Both the position numbers and the translations under genes were made by a program. Below are positions 18,291 through 29,356 of a DNA stretch of 64,000 nt, piece by piece (position 1 is the stretch's first letter; each line of letters begins with the position of its first letter). Source of the stretch: Gari tellinella. Lineage: Eukaryota > Mollusca > Bivalvia > Cardiida > Psammobiidae. The notes under the pieces are model-generated. The model saw only the letters and a program-made list of their open reading frames with translations. It was not told where the DNA came from and did not search any database. The stretch covers positions 92,268,198 to 92,332,197 of the forward strand of contig OV277859.1 of NCBI GenBank assembly GCA_922989275.2, in the 5' to 3' direction.

Positions 18291-18727
18291 ACTGATGGAT
18301 GGACGGGCGAAGGTAAATAACGGTTGCACACGGTGAAGTTGAATCCGGCTGTATCACGTGATACTAAGCCGTGTGGTAATGTTTATATCAGACGTTCTAT
18401 TTTCGGTTTGTTATGATTTTAAATCGCCCTTTTTGGTGATTTAGGTCCGTCTTCATCATTTCATAGATCAGTTTGGCCCATAAGAATGTTCAAACATTAT
18501 TATTAGCCGTTATTGTATTTCAGACATTAATAAAAGGTCTGAAAACACAATGGGACTTTAAAGTAAGCTGAATGCACATGTAAGCAGAATGTGCCATAGT
18601 GCGCATTCTGTTAAATGTCTTTCAACTTATTTTAAGTAGTACATGTAATATGTCTTCTAAATAGAAACAGGCGACAATGTAAAGGGTTAAGGTAGGAGCA
18701 AAATAAAAAAAGATAATTTAGACGATA

Positions 18728-18920
18728 CAGTCCAACTTCGATATCTCAAACTCTCTTTCCTCGAACTAACCGATATTTCGATACACGAATTACATTACTT
18801 CATGTTCGGTTTAGTCGAGCATACCCGTGTTTTAAAGTTAAAACGTGGCTTAGCCACGTTTTAACTTTGAAATACGGGTATGTTCGACATAACCGAGTTC
18901 GAAGTATCGAAGTTCGACTA
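18728..18920. mobile_element. Family G MITE (G2)
   Basis: CAGTCCAACTTCGATATCTC start and AAGTATCGAAGTTCGACTA end, TA-flanked. Inner palindrome TTAAAACGTGGCTTAGCCACGTTTTAA. Confidence 0.85.
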
Positions 18921-18961
18921 TACTATTTCTGTCCTACATGTAGCTGTCAACCGCAGTGTAT

Positions 18962-19400
18962 ACTCGGACAGTGTAAAGACGCTAGTCTTTCTAAAAAGAA
19001 ACAGCATTTGTGCTAAACAATTATGTTCACAGCAAACCGTTTGGAGCAAGATCAGACGCCGAGTAGATCGGTGCTTGATCAGGATCCAAATTTTTTGTTA
19101 CTCGTTCGTGTATCAATTTTTTATATTTGTTTTCATTGCTTTTGCGTTTCGTTTTAACGGGAAACTATTACAGTAAAACTTCTCAATAACGACCACAAAA
19201 AAAGCCTATTTGATTTCATAAAAGTGATATATGAGTTGGGTCTTACGGCACTGCGACACAAAAAAAGGTCATATATAGCGTCGAGCAATGATGAGGAGTG
19301 ATGATCAAAATGAGAGGATAATAATTTTAAGAAAGATGATTTTGGCTAATCTCATTCATTTAGAAGCAGCGCATGTGATCAAATCCACAAACTGCCTTCC
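18962..19400. mobile_element. Diverged family A fragment, then family F left end
   Basis: AACCGTTTGGAGCAAGATCA ... TTGATCAGGATCCAAATTTT, then TTTGCGTTTCGTTTTAACGG, is a worn family A core and right arm. CAGTAAAACTTCTCAATAAC at 19172 is a lone family F end. Nothing else recognised to 19400. Confidence 0.5.
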
Positions 19401-19405
19401 TTTAA

Positions 19406-19519
19406 CCCATTTGCGCCCAGTGGATTCTTCCATGGTTTATATTGGATAAGTCAATTCTTATCAAAGGGATGCCTGGTCAAAATTATATGTCCCATATATG
19501 GGATGTGGGCACAAATAGG
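19406..19519 (-). mobile_element. Family I MITE without the hairpin cassette
   Basis: TTAACCCATTTGCGCCC start (TTAA 19402) and GGGCACAAATAGGTTAA end (TTAA 19520). Compared with 34173-34396 and 39554-39774 it lacks the ~105-bp block from GCAAACAG to the A-rich stretch; only TA lies between GGGACATA and ATTTTGACC (minus-strand reading). Confidence 0.85.
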
Positions 19520-19638
19520 TTAAGTTCGGGGCAGATGGGATAATCTCGGTCTAATAAACAGGTACCCGGCGTCTAATCTGACTCCAAACTGTTTGCAATG
19601 GAAAAAAATCGTATTTGCGTAAACGCGTTTACTAGATA

Positions 19639-19879
19639 CAGCGGAGAAAACGTTACATTTGTATTCTTTTCAAATAAACGCGTTTACGCTTATACTATTT
19701 TTCCCCATACAAACAGTTTGGAGCCAGATCAGACGCCGGGTAAAACGGCGTCTGATCAGGCTCCAAGCTGTTTGCCACCAAGATAAGAATTGTTCAAAAG
19801 TTGTACCTTTCTTCGTTTAGTTCTTTGCGTTTGAATTTCGTATGCGTTTAAACGGTAGAGAATAACGTTTTCCCCACTG
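19639..19879 (+). mobile_element. Family A MITE (A5), with a half copy before it
   Basis: CAGCGGAGAAAACGTTACAT start and CGTTTTCCCCACTG end. Hairpin tip CGCCGGGTAAAACGGCG. 19560-19635 is the right half of another, inverted copy (GGCGTCTAATCTGACTCC ... GTAAACGCGTTTA). Confidence 0.85.
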
Positions 19880-20130
19880 TACATTGAAATCTTTCATAGA
19901 TGTTTATTTATCGATTTCGATGACTTGTTCAATGATAACGAGCACAAGCTTCCACACAAATATAAGCATACCCTTTTCAGACGCTCAATGACGTTTTAAA
20001 CAATCGTTGTGTTTACGTAAAACCGTTGACATAACAAACTTTGACCCGTTTTCTTGAATTGCATACTATTTGCTTTCATTTTCCAAAATCCCAGAGGTTT
20101 GGTGGTTTATATTGATTTCTAATTGAAATA

Positions 20131-20357
20131 CAGTGGAGAAAACGTTCTTATTTCCCGTTTAAACGCAAACGAAACGCAAACGCGAATCGCTAAAATGTAG
20201 GAAATTACTATTTTAGACAATTCTGATTATTTTTTGTTAATCTGAGTGACAAATAGTTTGAAGCCTGATCAGACGCCTGGCTCCAAACTGTTTACAATGG
20301 AAATAATAGTTTTAGCGTAAACGCGTTTATTGGGAAAGAATAACGTTTTCTCCACTG
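20131..20357 (-). mobile_element. Family A MITE (A6), hairpin shortened
   Basis: CAGTGGAGAAAACGTTCTTA to GTTTTCTCCACTG. The hairpin has lost its tip: GAAGCCTGATCAGACGCC goes directly to TGGCTCCAAACTG. Confidence 0.85.
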
Positions 20358-21171
20358 TTTGCACACTTTTACCTGTAGTAAGGGCGCCCAGGCCAGTGGA
20401 AAATTGTTTTTGCAAGTGGTGATGCAGAAATTTTTCAGTTGTATTGCCGAATTCGTAATGCATTTTTATTAAGATTTTATGCGGATGCCAAATTCAAAAG
20501 AGGTCAGAATGTTTTCTACAGTCATTTTACTTACCCCACCCACCAACGTTCAATGCTAATTCTTATAAACGGAAAGCATGCCAACTAGTTTCAGGGCTGA
20601 CTGGACCCTAGGTCCACAAATAGCCGGAATTAATGAGACCTATATCATGTTAAAGGTGCAAGTATTCTCTACAGAATGGCACTTGTTTGAAGTTAAACGG
20701 CCGCCGGATGACTCGGAAAATTAGTATTGATTATCTGCCCCTGAATACTGAATTCCAGCTTCTTATTTCCCAGTATATAAACTTATTAGTAGACATGATA
20801 ATTGAATTTCTCTTCAAATCATGATGCTAGTGTTACCTTTTGTGTATGGGAATTGCATAAAACCATCGGAAAGATAAAAATAAAAACATCTAAAAATCCA
20901 AGATGTCTCCCGTCGGCCATTTTGTCGGCCATTTTGAAAATACCCGAAAATGTTTTTTGTCTTGGAACTAGGTGTGACACATGATTTCTAGCTAATTTGT
21001 GGTCAATTCATTGCTGACATTAAAATTGCCTTTAGACGGTGTTGGATAGGTCAAATTATCTAATTCTAATCAATTGCCACTACATGTATATGGTATTGAT
21101 AAAATGAAAAGCAGTGTCGACATATATTATTGTCACAAAACTTCATGTTAAAATAACATATTGTACAATAT
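20358..21171. other. No gene recognised
   Basis: AT-rich sequence. The only pattern is a short direct repeat of CGGCCATTTTG at 20915-20938. No exon with family resemblance was found on either strand. Confidence 0.4.
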
Positions 21172-21312
21172 ATAAATATTTGATGGCAGTTTGCGTGACA
21201 TTCAAATTGTCAACCCGAGAAACAGCATGTCACCCCGAGGCGTAGCCGAGGGTGACATTCTTGTTTTCGAGGGTTGACAATTTGAATGTCACGCAAACTG
21301 ACATCTAATATT
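21172..21312. repeat. 141-bp palindrome with CCGAGG core
   Basis: CAGTTTGCGTGACATTCAAA (from 21187) faces TTTGAATGTCACGCAAACTG, with an inner CACCCCGAGGCGTAGCCGAG / GGGTG. Outer arms continue to AATATTT on both sides. Confidence 0.88.
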
Positions 21313-22029
21313 TATTTTATTACACCGAGCTTATCAACCCTGGCTTTGGAATCGTTTTATTCGTCTTTTATAAAATGTGTTGTGAATACCAATTTAGCGC
21401 GGACATGTACATAACACGGGAAATAACGTCGCCGTCTTACGACGTCACATTGTTTATAATTATATTACAAGAAACAAAGAAGAACGTTATGATAAGTAAA
21501 TTGAAGAAAAGGCGTCTTTACATTGTCTAGGTGGCAAATATCCTCTTCCGAAATGGTGGCAAATCGTTAAGGAATGGACAAAAGGAAGCAACTTGTACAG
21601 AAAATGCCAAAAGTTGATTAGAAGTTACCACTTTTTAAAACGTTCCAATGTATCCAATAGCGAAAGTCATGTCAATGCTGACAGTACGTTTTCGGACGGA
21701 GTAAAAATGCAATGTCATTTAGAGTGACGTCACAAAAAGAATATCATAAAGAGTGACAGTGTATTTTGAATAGATGTAAAAGACATGCAAAATGTTAACT
21801 GTAGGTCTATGGGAAATTAACATTGTAACTCAAAGCGAGGTGTAATAAACAGATTTGTCATTAAAGCATCTTTATGGTAATATGGCTGTTAATGGTCATG
21901 CCTTTAGGACATACAGCCAGCATACTCTTCATGTGGCAATTCTCCAGATAAGCGAAGGACACATGCTGTTGAAACATGTACACATCTTGGTGTTGAAATA
22001 GGTCCTTTATGGACTATTTACTTTGCCAG
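21313..22029. other. Unresolved stretch, possibly a short TIR unit
   Basis: TTATTACACC at 21317-21326 and GGTGTAATAA at 21839-21848 are inverted and could bound a ~530-bp element. No coding sequence recognised. Confidence 0.3.
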
Positions 22030-22620
22030 TATCGCATTAATACTCAACAACCCATGCCATACATGTTGTCTCAGTCCATTGAGTCATCTAACCGTTCTTC
22101 AATAGTTTGGCAAGGAATTGAAGTCCTCCATAAAGTCATATAACAACATAAACCAAGGCCAGTCACAAGGTATGGTAGTCGACCAGCCTGTCTTCATGTT
22201 TGAAAAGAAACTTCAATAGCAATATCCGCAGATAGAACACGATAAGGCCCTTGCTACACTTGGTGCAGTGTATATGGAACATAATTATACGCTGCAATGA
22301 GTGTCTGGAGATGGGCTAGACTGTAAAAGGTGACAACAGCACTCACTAACAGTGGTATCTCGAATAGTGGCAGAGCTCATCCCTTCATTGGCAGCCATTA
22401 CATTTGCAAACTAAAATGCGTGCATCAGAAACAAGCAAGAAACACATATTTTCTATTATGCCAAACTTGCTACAGACAATTTGTCATCTGACGGGTGGAT
22501 TAAACATGTGCCATCAGCCACGTGTAGATTACTGCTATAAACTGAATCATCTGATTCTTCAATTTGTTAAGTCTTGTCGCACAGCTGATTTTAGTCTTTA
22601 TATAGAAGCGGTTGATTCAT
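22030..22620 (+). pseudogene. Decayed repeat-gene fragment (unknown family, N-terminal part)
   Basis: Plus-strand pieces in different frames read like a multi-copy gene family of marine invertebrates of unknown function: DKALATLGAVYMEHNYTLQ (near 22240), TALTNSGISNSG (near 22330), and LNHLILQFVKSCRTADFSLY (near 22545). Stops and frameshifts separate them, so no protein is made. The likely continuation lies beyond the antisense retrotransposon fragment, at 24100-25370. The resemblance is from memory of the family, not from a search. Confidence 0.5.
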
Positions 22621-23287
22621 AGATACTATGAGTCTTCATATGATACTATTTCTAGTATTTTATAAATCTAAAAATCCACCTCCGCCATGTGGAAATACGC
22701 GAAAAAGAAACATACCGTTGTACCAAAAGGTTGATTTCATGGGTCTAAAAAATCAATGGGGGCGTTTTTAAACGTCAAACGTGCCAGCTTCGTGATTGAT
22801 TGATTGAATTTGGTTTCATGGGATCGCAAGACATCAAATGGCCATTGGCGCAGAGAAACGATTACGTATCATGTACATATTGAATATGTCGATCAACGAG
22901 TGTGTACCTCAGAAAATAACCCAACGCATGTATAAGGATAAAGGCAATTGAAAAACAAAACTAGACATATATGTATAATAAATAGCGTCCTGGGTTACAA
23001 AAGCATTATAATTTCATTCATTTGAATGTGATAACTCTAGTAGATGCCTTTGAAGATCTTAGAAATATCTTTAATGGAAGACAATGGTAAACAGCTGCAC
23101 TTAGATACGTCAATAGTTACCCTTATGTGATGGAGTAGGTTAAATTCTTTGGAATGCAACTAAATATAAACTTTCTAAACAAAAATACAAGTTTCCAAGA
23201 GGAAGCATTCACTGTTACACTATCAACAGTTAAAGTGACGTTGTTCAAGAATGTTTTGTCTGAGCCATGTTACTAACTTACTGGCGT
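22621..23287. other. No gene recognised
   Basis: AT-rich; nothing beyond short chance frames. Probably internal to, or flanking, the decayed repeat gene. Confidence 0.35.
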
Positions 23288-23671
23288 TCACCGTCTACAA
23301 CGCCAGTCCAGATTCTGCCATGAACGATGTGATCCTCCTAGATTCCTCCATCCGTCCATATAGCTTGGTCTGTACAGGTATCGACTCTGGCCACATATGT
23401 TTCCTTTTCTCGTCCAGATGTGGGCACCTCTGCAGTATATACCAAGTCGTTTGCTGTTCAAGGCCACAAGTACAGTACAAAAGGGGGATGGGGCTATCTT
23501 CATCTTGGTAAACATATGTGAGTAAAGCATGTTGTGTCCAGTGCGGAGCCTTATTATAGCTACTTGTTCCCTTCTGTGTCTGAGCCACGTTGAAACGTAA
23601 TTGGAAGTTGCCAACCCAATATTACTTTCAAGCAATTCTGGATGCAGGTCCAATGAGTATATCCTAACCAA
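23288..23671 (-). pseudogene. Non-LTR retrotransposon, RNase H/C-terminal fragment, frameshifted
   Basis: Minus strand. One frame gives EQVAIIRLRTGHNMLYSH. The overlapping frame continues SPIPLLYCTCGLEQQTTWYI, then LQRCPHLDEKRKHMWP. The order (R-x-GH, CxCG, QT..H/YI..CP) is that of the region after the RNase H domain in Jockey/I-type retrotransposons. At least one frameshift separates the halves and the upstream RT is missing. It lies antisense within the decayed repeat gene. Confidence 0.75.
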
Positions 23672-24099
23672 ATAAAGGTCTACCTATACACTCACCCTAA
23701 CGGAGAAAGGGCTTATGAATCACTGGGGCCAAAGTAAATGATTTGACTGTCCCGTAGATCTTGACACTTGCAGACCGCTCTCGTATTGATTGCATGGCTC
23801 CAATGCCAAACCAAACAACAAGACATTCTCTTAAATGAACAAACCAATGAAGATCAAGACAATATAGAAGATTTAACTCGTTAACATAGATAACTATTCA
23901 GTGAGCTGACTGTAGCCGGGAAAAAAATCGTGAAATCGACGTTAGAAACTTCTAGTTTCATATGAGCTGACCCCGTTACTTTGGCACCATTCAATCTAGA
24001 TGGTAACATGAAAACTACAAAATCCGAAATATTGTCTAGGTTTGAAGGAAAGGTGGAAAAAAGCAGCTTGACAAAAAAGAACACCCGGGGCTTTTAGTC
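23672..24099. other. No gene recognised
   Basis: No repeat or exon identified; may be the 5' side of the retrotransposon fragment or spacer of the surrounding pseudogene. Confidence 0.3.
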
Positions 24100-25370
24100 A
24101 TTGACTTGATGTTGCTTAGGATGATATGCACCAAAAGGTCTGCTTGTAAAACATTTGGTGATGTTTCTAAGAAAGTTGCATCAGTAGTTTTAGGCGTGGC
24201 ACTCAAATACACAGCTCTGGTTGGGGATAACTACCAGTATGAAAACTCTATCAAGTCCGGAGAAAGGACGAGGCACAGGCATGTAGAGATGCAGGAAATA
24301 AGAAATCAGACAACGAACACGCCCATGTCAATGCAAATAACAAAGCTACTTTTAAATCCTGTCAACAAGATAAAAAATATCAATGCGGATTTCGTTTTGA
24401 GAGAATTGACTGATCAGTTTGAAAATTAATTAACGGGTGATACGACTGTATTAAATTTTATCGGTGGCGGTTTCAAAGACACAGATAAAGTAGTAAAAGT
24501 ACTGAGAAACACTTGTGAAAGTGTAGAAGAACTACGGTCTGACCATGAGAAGGCAAATTCTAGAATGATTCCACATATAGATATCGTCGTGAGAGAGCTC
24601 CATGTTACAAATAGTGTTCTGTTGATTCCGAAGTGGCAGATATTTGTCAAAGAATAGCATTGGATCAAATATTCAGACGCCAAATAAAACGTGTTATTCA
24701 TATGCACGACAAAAGCATCAGACCTTGGAGAAACATTTTCAAATGTTTGCCGGTCATACATGCGTTGAGGGTTGTGACTCTGATAGTGCATTTTATGGAA
24801 TGGGGAAGAAACGTCGGATCACCATTGTCACGAATAGTGTCATTGCTTGAAGGACATGGAGAAGTTGGAGAGGACCCAGTAGACATATCAATACGTGCAA
24901 CATAAGCTGTGACACAGGCAGTGTCTGCTTATACAGCGACATGCTAGAAGAAAACATCGACAGTGTCAGGTATGGCCTGTTCTCACAAAGAAGTTTTTTT
25001 TTTCAAGTGCAAAACCCCCGCCGACATCTGATGCACTGAATGAACATTTACGAAGAGAAAAAACTACAAACGTACCAGACTTTTATCTGGAATTCTGCCA
25101 CCAAGCCATACCTCAAACTACCATCCCCAGTTAACGCTAGTTGGGGCACCGTTGGAAATAATCACCTTGTTCTGATTAAAATAACAATATACATTCTGCA
25201 ATAATTGGTTTCAAAAGATGCACATGCAAAAGCTATTGCTCATGGAGGCGATGCAAATGCCAAAAAAGAAAATGTGCAGCCCACTGACGCATGTGCTTGC
25301 GATGACGATATATGTGACAACCGGATTGGTTATGCTCATGTAGATAGTGAAGGAGACGACGAGTAGGCTA
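24100..25370 (+). pseudogene. Decayed repeat gene with GCDS..FYGMGKK and CXC-like C-terminus
   Basis: Three plus-strand marks occur in the expected order. HTCVEGCDSDSAFYGMGKK (~24755) resembles the H-A-x-x-GCDT-x-S-x-x-x-GKGK motif. PPPTSDALNEHLRR (~25010) resembles the PPTSDAL-x-H-x-x-R motif. A Cys cluster follows, CKCQKRKCAAH in one frame and DACACDDDICDN in another (~25240-25320), like a CXC (TSO1/tesmin-type) ending. These belong to a large uncharacterised family in cnidarians and molluscs that behaves like mobile DNA. Frameshifts and stops (including TAA after QFEN at 24429) show it is dead. The 24106-24429 open frame (107 codons) may be an earlier part. Confidence 0.55.
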
Positions 25371-26199
25371 TGAAATATGTGACAAAATATTCAAGCCATT
25401 ATGATGGAATTTACCCAATGCTCGACCGGCAGAGTGGCACATTTCCATCAAACAGGACACTTACACATTGTAATTCACACCATACACACTAGTTACGATA
25501 TTACTGAACTACTGTAAAATAAAAATAAACACCACAAAATATTCATTAACGTACGTCAGTTAGACGAAAATGAAATGTCATTCGATTCAGATGAACACCA
25601 TAGTAAAATGAAAGGTACACTAGCCTACACGTTACACGTGAGCGACATGGCTATAAGCTACATGTATGAATGATATTAACAATAATTATGTAGCTAGATA
25701 TCAATAGTGATAACTTTTAGCAGACGTCAAATTTTTAAAAGATAACTAATACTCAACTACTCCGATACATATGCTGCTGATTTGCTTTTCTAACCAACTC
25801 GCTGAATACACAATGTCCATCTGCGTGACCATATTTTGAAAATAATACGAAAACGGCAAAAGATCCTAACGTAATGCAGTTGAATTTAATCATACAAACT
25901 CGGAATAGTTAATGTGAGGAATGATTCAACTGGCGTTACGATACACTAAAATTATATATGACGGTTCTGTGCAGATCTATTAAAATGTGTATATGATATT
26001 TGCCAATTTACATATTCAACTTAAACAAAGGGAAGCCTGCTCAAACAAACGAGACATCGCAGACGATGCGAATACCCTCGCTCAGTTTATTTATACTTAC
26101 GATGGCATTTTAAAAAGGGGTTATTTCTATGAATATGTGTGTGAAGTTTCGTGATAAAGGTAATATACCCCGGACAATATGAGTTTCATACATATGCAC
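25371..26199. other. No gene recognised
   Basis: AT-rich, no MITE ends seen and no exon resemblance. Leads into the tandem array that follows. Confidence 0.35.
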
Positions 26200-26790
26200 A
26201 TACACACATTTTGGAATTGAGGTCAAGTGTCAAGGTCAAAGTCACAGTGACCTTAAAGTAGTACTCAACACCCCGCCATCTCATTATGTATTAACACACC
26301 AAATTTGCTATTCCTTGCTGATACGGTAAAAAAAGATATGCTCCAGACAAGCTTTTGAAAAATAATTGAGGTCAAAGGTCAAGGTCAAGGTCACAGTAAA
26401 CTAAAGGTAGAACACGACACTCCGCAATCCCAAAGTGTACTCACACAACAAATTGCTCTTCCTAGCTGATGTGGTAATAGAACTATACTCAGGACAAAAT
26501 GAGTTACATATATACAAGCATACACACATTTTACAATTGAGGTCAAGGGTCATGGTCAAGGTCACAGTGACCTTAATGTAGTACGCGACACTCCGCCTTC
26601 TCATGATGTTCTTACACACCTAATTAACTATTCCTAGCTAATACTGTACAGAAGATATGCTCCGGACAAGCTTTTTTTAAAAATTGAGGTCAAAGGTCAA
26701 GGTCAATGTCACAGTGACCTAAATTTAGTACGTGACACTCTGCCATCCCATGATGTACTCACACAACAAATTTAGTGTCCCTAGCTAAAG
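26200..26790. repeat. Tandem repeat of ~160 bp, four units, with AGGTCA motifs
   Basis: Units share ACACTCCGCCATC..ATGATGT, a CTATTCCTAGCTGATA block and a GAGGTCAAAGGTCAAGGTCA block. The third unit has GGTCACAGTGACC (26560-26572), and the fourth has AGGTCAAAGGTCA (26697-26709) followed by TGTCACAGTGACC. The motifs are the nuclear-receptor half-site in direct and palindromic form. Confidence 0.85.
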
Positions 26791-27280
26791 TGGTAAAGGA
26801 AATATACAAGTAGTACTAAAATGCAATATAATTGTGGCGAAAATTGAATAATTGAAGGTCAGAGTTATCGCCCTTGTAAAAATGTCCCTGACCACTTTCA
26901 GCCTTGGCATCCGGCCTTTCCAAACTCGGGAAGGTCCATGCTATTAAAATATACCATTAGAAATTTTCTGCATCTCCACTTGCAAATCATTGTTAATTAA
27001 GGGTCTTTTGAGAGTTGGCGCCCTCACTACTGCGTTTAGCGCCCATTCAGTTAAGAAACACAGACTTTTCTTTGTAACAGAACATTACACTATCAATAAA
27101 ATGATAAAAAAAATACAGAGAGCGTTAATATGGGCTAAAATTTCTGTGATTTACCTACATGTATGTCCTGAATCAAACTGTCTGCACACTATAAATTGTC
27201 GTCTGCAATAAGTTTCAAAATTGATTGAAACCCATTGATTTTGATAAAACATCAAACATATTGGATTCAGATGAACTCGC
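26791..27280. other. Intergenic; family D remnant at its right end
   Basis: 27165-27280 has AATTGTCGTCTGCAATAAG, TTTGATAAAACATCAAACA and a half hairpin TTGGATTCAGATGAACTCGC. Nothing recognised before that. Confidence 0.4.
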
Positions 27281-27380
27281 GGGTCTTCCTCCACCTAAAA
27301 TTAGCTGGACGTCGCGATATGACTGAAATACTGTTGAAAGCGACATAAATTCAAAACAAATCAAATCAAATCAAATCAAA
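27281..27380 (+). mobile_element. 100-bp retroposed tail with 14-bp target duplication
   Basis: TCAGATGAACTCGC occurs at 27267-27280 and again at 27381-27394. Between them is CGTCGCGATATGACTGAAAT ... CTGTTGAAAGCGAC and a (TCAAA)n tail. This is a severely 5'-truncated non-LTR or SINE copy. The same tail body recurs at 40430-40500. Confidence 0.85.
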
Positions 27381-27659
27381 TCAGATGAACTCGCCGTCTC
27401 ATTTAGATCCAGACTGTTTGTAATAGTTTTCAAAATTTCGCCCGTTTTCTGATAAAAGTTGTCAATATTCCGTTAAGCTGCTAGTTTATCTACTTTTGAG
27501 TAACCACTGAATCGTGGTTTACTGTGGGTTTAGTTCAAATCAATTCCTTCCCCCTCCTTGTAGCATTCTCCAAAACGATTTCAGTCATCAAAAGATAGCG
27601 AAATTGAAGCCTGGGACACTTCATGGATTGCACTTAAAACTAAAGCTCCCTATACATGT

Positions 27660-27836
27660 ATATGTACACTTGCATGCCCCATAAAAATATTTCTATATCT
27701 TAGCAGAAGGTAACTTAAAGTCGGTTGAAAGTAAAGCAGAATGCACGTTATGGTACATTCTGCTTTACTTTCAACCTGCTTAATTTGGTCAACTGTATTC
27801 AAAACTAGAAACAGGCTTTGTTGTTTATGGGTTTAA
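27660..27836 (-). mobile_element. Family P MITE
   Basis: TTAAAGTCGGTTGAAAGTAA ... TTTACTTTCAACCTGCTTAA hairpin, perfect around GCACGTTATGGTAC; right end TTTATGGGTTTAA. Confidence 0.72.
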
Positions 27837-28000
27837 TTACGGTGATAACAAAAGAGTAAACTCCTATCGAAAACAGTCATAATATTTGTACTTTTCGAAA
27901 TACACGAAACCACAAAAAACACCCGTCCGATGTTCGGTTAGATTAAGCAGTTGGATGTAAATAGGGTTTCTTCATTGTATCAACCTTGTTTTTAAAAATA

Positions 28001-28549
28001 CACTCAGTGCAAAAAGAAACGCACATTTTGTATGACAATATTGGTTTTATGTAGAAGTAACGTATTTGTGAATTATTATTAAACCATTATTGAATTGGTA
28101 GCATCACAACCTGCGCAAATCGGTGCGGTGTTTTAAACAAGCTGTACAGTTAATTATTTCGTTGCCAAACATATCGTGAAGCTTTTACCCCTACACCGTT
28201 TCATTGTCATCTGCTTCAATTTTGTTGTTTGCAAGATCGTTTCAAAGTAAAATTCAAAGTAGTATGACTAAAAGCATATCGCTTCGAGTGTCAAACAGTT
28301 TGGATCCTATTCAGACGCCGCGTTACGCGGCGTCTGATCAGGATCCAAACTGTTTGCAAACGCTTTTGGGCGCCATTAAGAGGGAAAGGGTTAAAAGGCA
28401 GCACAGTGATTTCGAGTAGTTTTTTTTCTGAACTTGTTGCAGACTTAAACGAATCTTGGGAAATGGTCTTACTAGTATTCTAATTTTCTTCAATTAAAGT
28501 CTTTAAATATGCGCCTGAGCACGATGTGCGTTTCTTTTTGCACTGAGTA
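28001..28549. mobile_element. TIR element, ACTCAGTGCAAAAAG ends
   Basis: ACTCAGTGCAAAAAGAAACG (28002) and CGTTTCTTTTTGCACTGAGT (28529-28548) are inverted over at least 25 bp, TA on both sides. Holds a nested family D MITE. No transposase; Tc1/mariner-like by target only. Confidence 0.85.
28182..28390 (-). mobile_element. Family D MITE nested in the TIR element
   Basis: CTTTTACCCCTACACCG start, GTCATCTGCTTCAATTTTG, hairpin 28292-28350 (CAAACAGTTTGGATCCTATT...), end GAGGGAAAGGG before TTAA 28391. Confidence 0.78.
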
Positions 28550-28839
28550 TATATACATCACCGCCCTTTTATCTTAAGTTCTATTTTTGTATTGCACTGA
28601 TATTATCAACAGTAAGTGGTTAAGATTTGGTAAGATAAGAATCTAGGCAGAGATGCAAGACATGAATTTTTAAGAACTATTTAATTGAAGAATGCAAAGT
28701 GTTAAATAAATCACTAAGAAACTTGGTAAAGATAACAAAATTATCTCTGCTGATTGAGATAATCGTATGTGTAATCGTTCAGAACTATTTGTGTTTGTTT
28801 GTTTCTGTTTTTTATTGTCCATTGTGATGTGGTACACTC

Positions 28840-29070
28840 TTAACCCTTTGCCTCATAGAATAACCTTTTACCGCATTTAATTTATTCATCCGCTGCAGAA
28901 AATAGTTCCAATTTATAGTCATGAACATGTACAATAAGAAATATTTTCTATATTCTAGCAGATAGTAGTTAAGGCTTAAGGCCTTAAGGCGCATTCTGCT
29001 TTACTTTCAACCTGCTTTAAGTGGTCACCTGTCTTCAAAACTAGAAACAGGATATTGGGCAAAGAGTTAA
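28840..29070 (-). mobile_element. Family P MITE, TTAA on both sides
   Basis: TTAACCCTTTGCCTCATAGA start and GGGCAAAGAGTTAA end. The left hairpin arm is reduced to GCTTAAGGCCTTAAGG before GCGCATTCTGCTTTAC. Confidence 0.82.
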
Positions 29071-29079
29071 AAGGCGCCT

Positions 29080-29160
29080 TTGCAAACAGTATGGATCCTG
29101 ACCAGACGCCGCGTAACGCTGCGTTTGATCAGGATCCATATTGTTTGACACTCGTTTGGA
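29080..29160. repeat. Hairpin cassette next to a family P copy
   Basis: GCAAACAGTATGGATCCTGA ... TCAGGATCCATATTGTTTG: the A-for-T change in one arm is matched by a T-for-A change in the other, so pairing is kept. Confidence 0.75.
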
Positions 29161-29356
29161 TATTTCTTTAGTCCAAAAAAGCCCTTAACCCATGAACATA
29201 AATATCTGAGCTAATCTAATTAAAATGTAACATGGCCGTATAGTCAGAAAAAGACAGATGCAGTGTTTACCATGATCAGACACATACTTCCCAATACAGC
29301 GTTGATCAGGGCATGCGCCATGTATAGCCGTAATGTATATTCTGCTGACGCTTATA

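Larger units (their letters stand above)
16623..18557. mobile_element. 1.94-kb TTAA element, copy 1 (array cargo)
   Basis: Ends AGCCGCATTGTGTTTTTGAG and GAAAACACAATGGGACT are imperfect inverted repeats; TTAA flanks at 16619-16622 and 18558-18561. The left ~570 bp and right ~155 bp match the copy at 55667-57606, but the middle does not. It contains a family S palindrome (16801-16936), a family D MITE and the inverted tandem array. No transposase seen, so non-autonomous. Confidence 0.85.
16525..18690 (-). mobile_element. Family P MITE split by the 1.94-kb TTAA element
   Basis: The left part 16525-16622 (AGAAACTAGTTCCACTTTAT, ATATATCCTATAAAATG) and right part 18558-18690 (AAGTAAGCTGAATG ... TGTAAAGGGTTAA) together rebuild a family P copy. 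The break falls at its internal TTAA. Confidence 0.75.
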
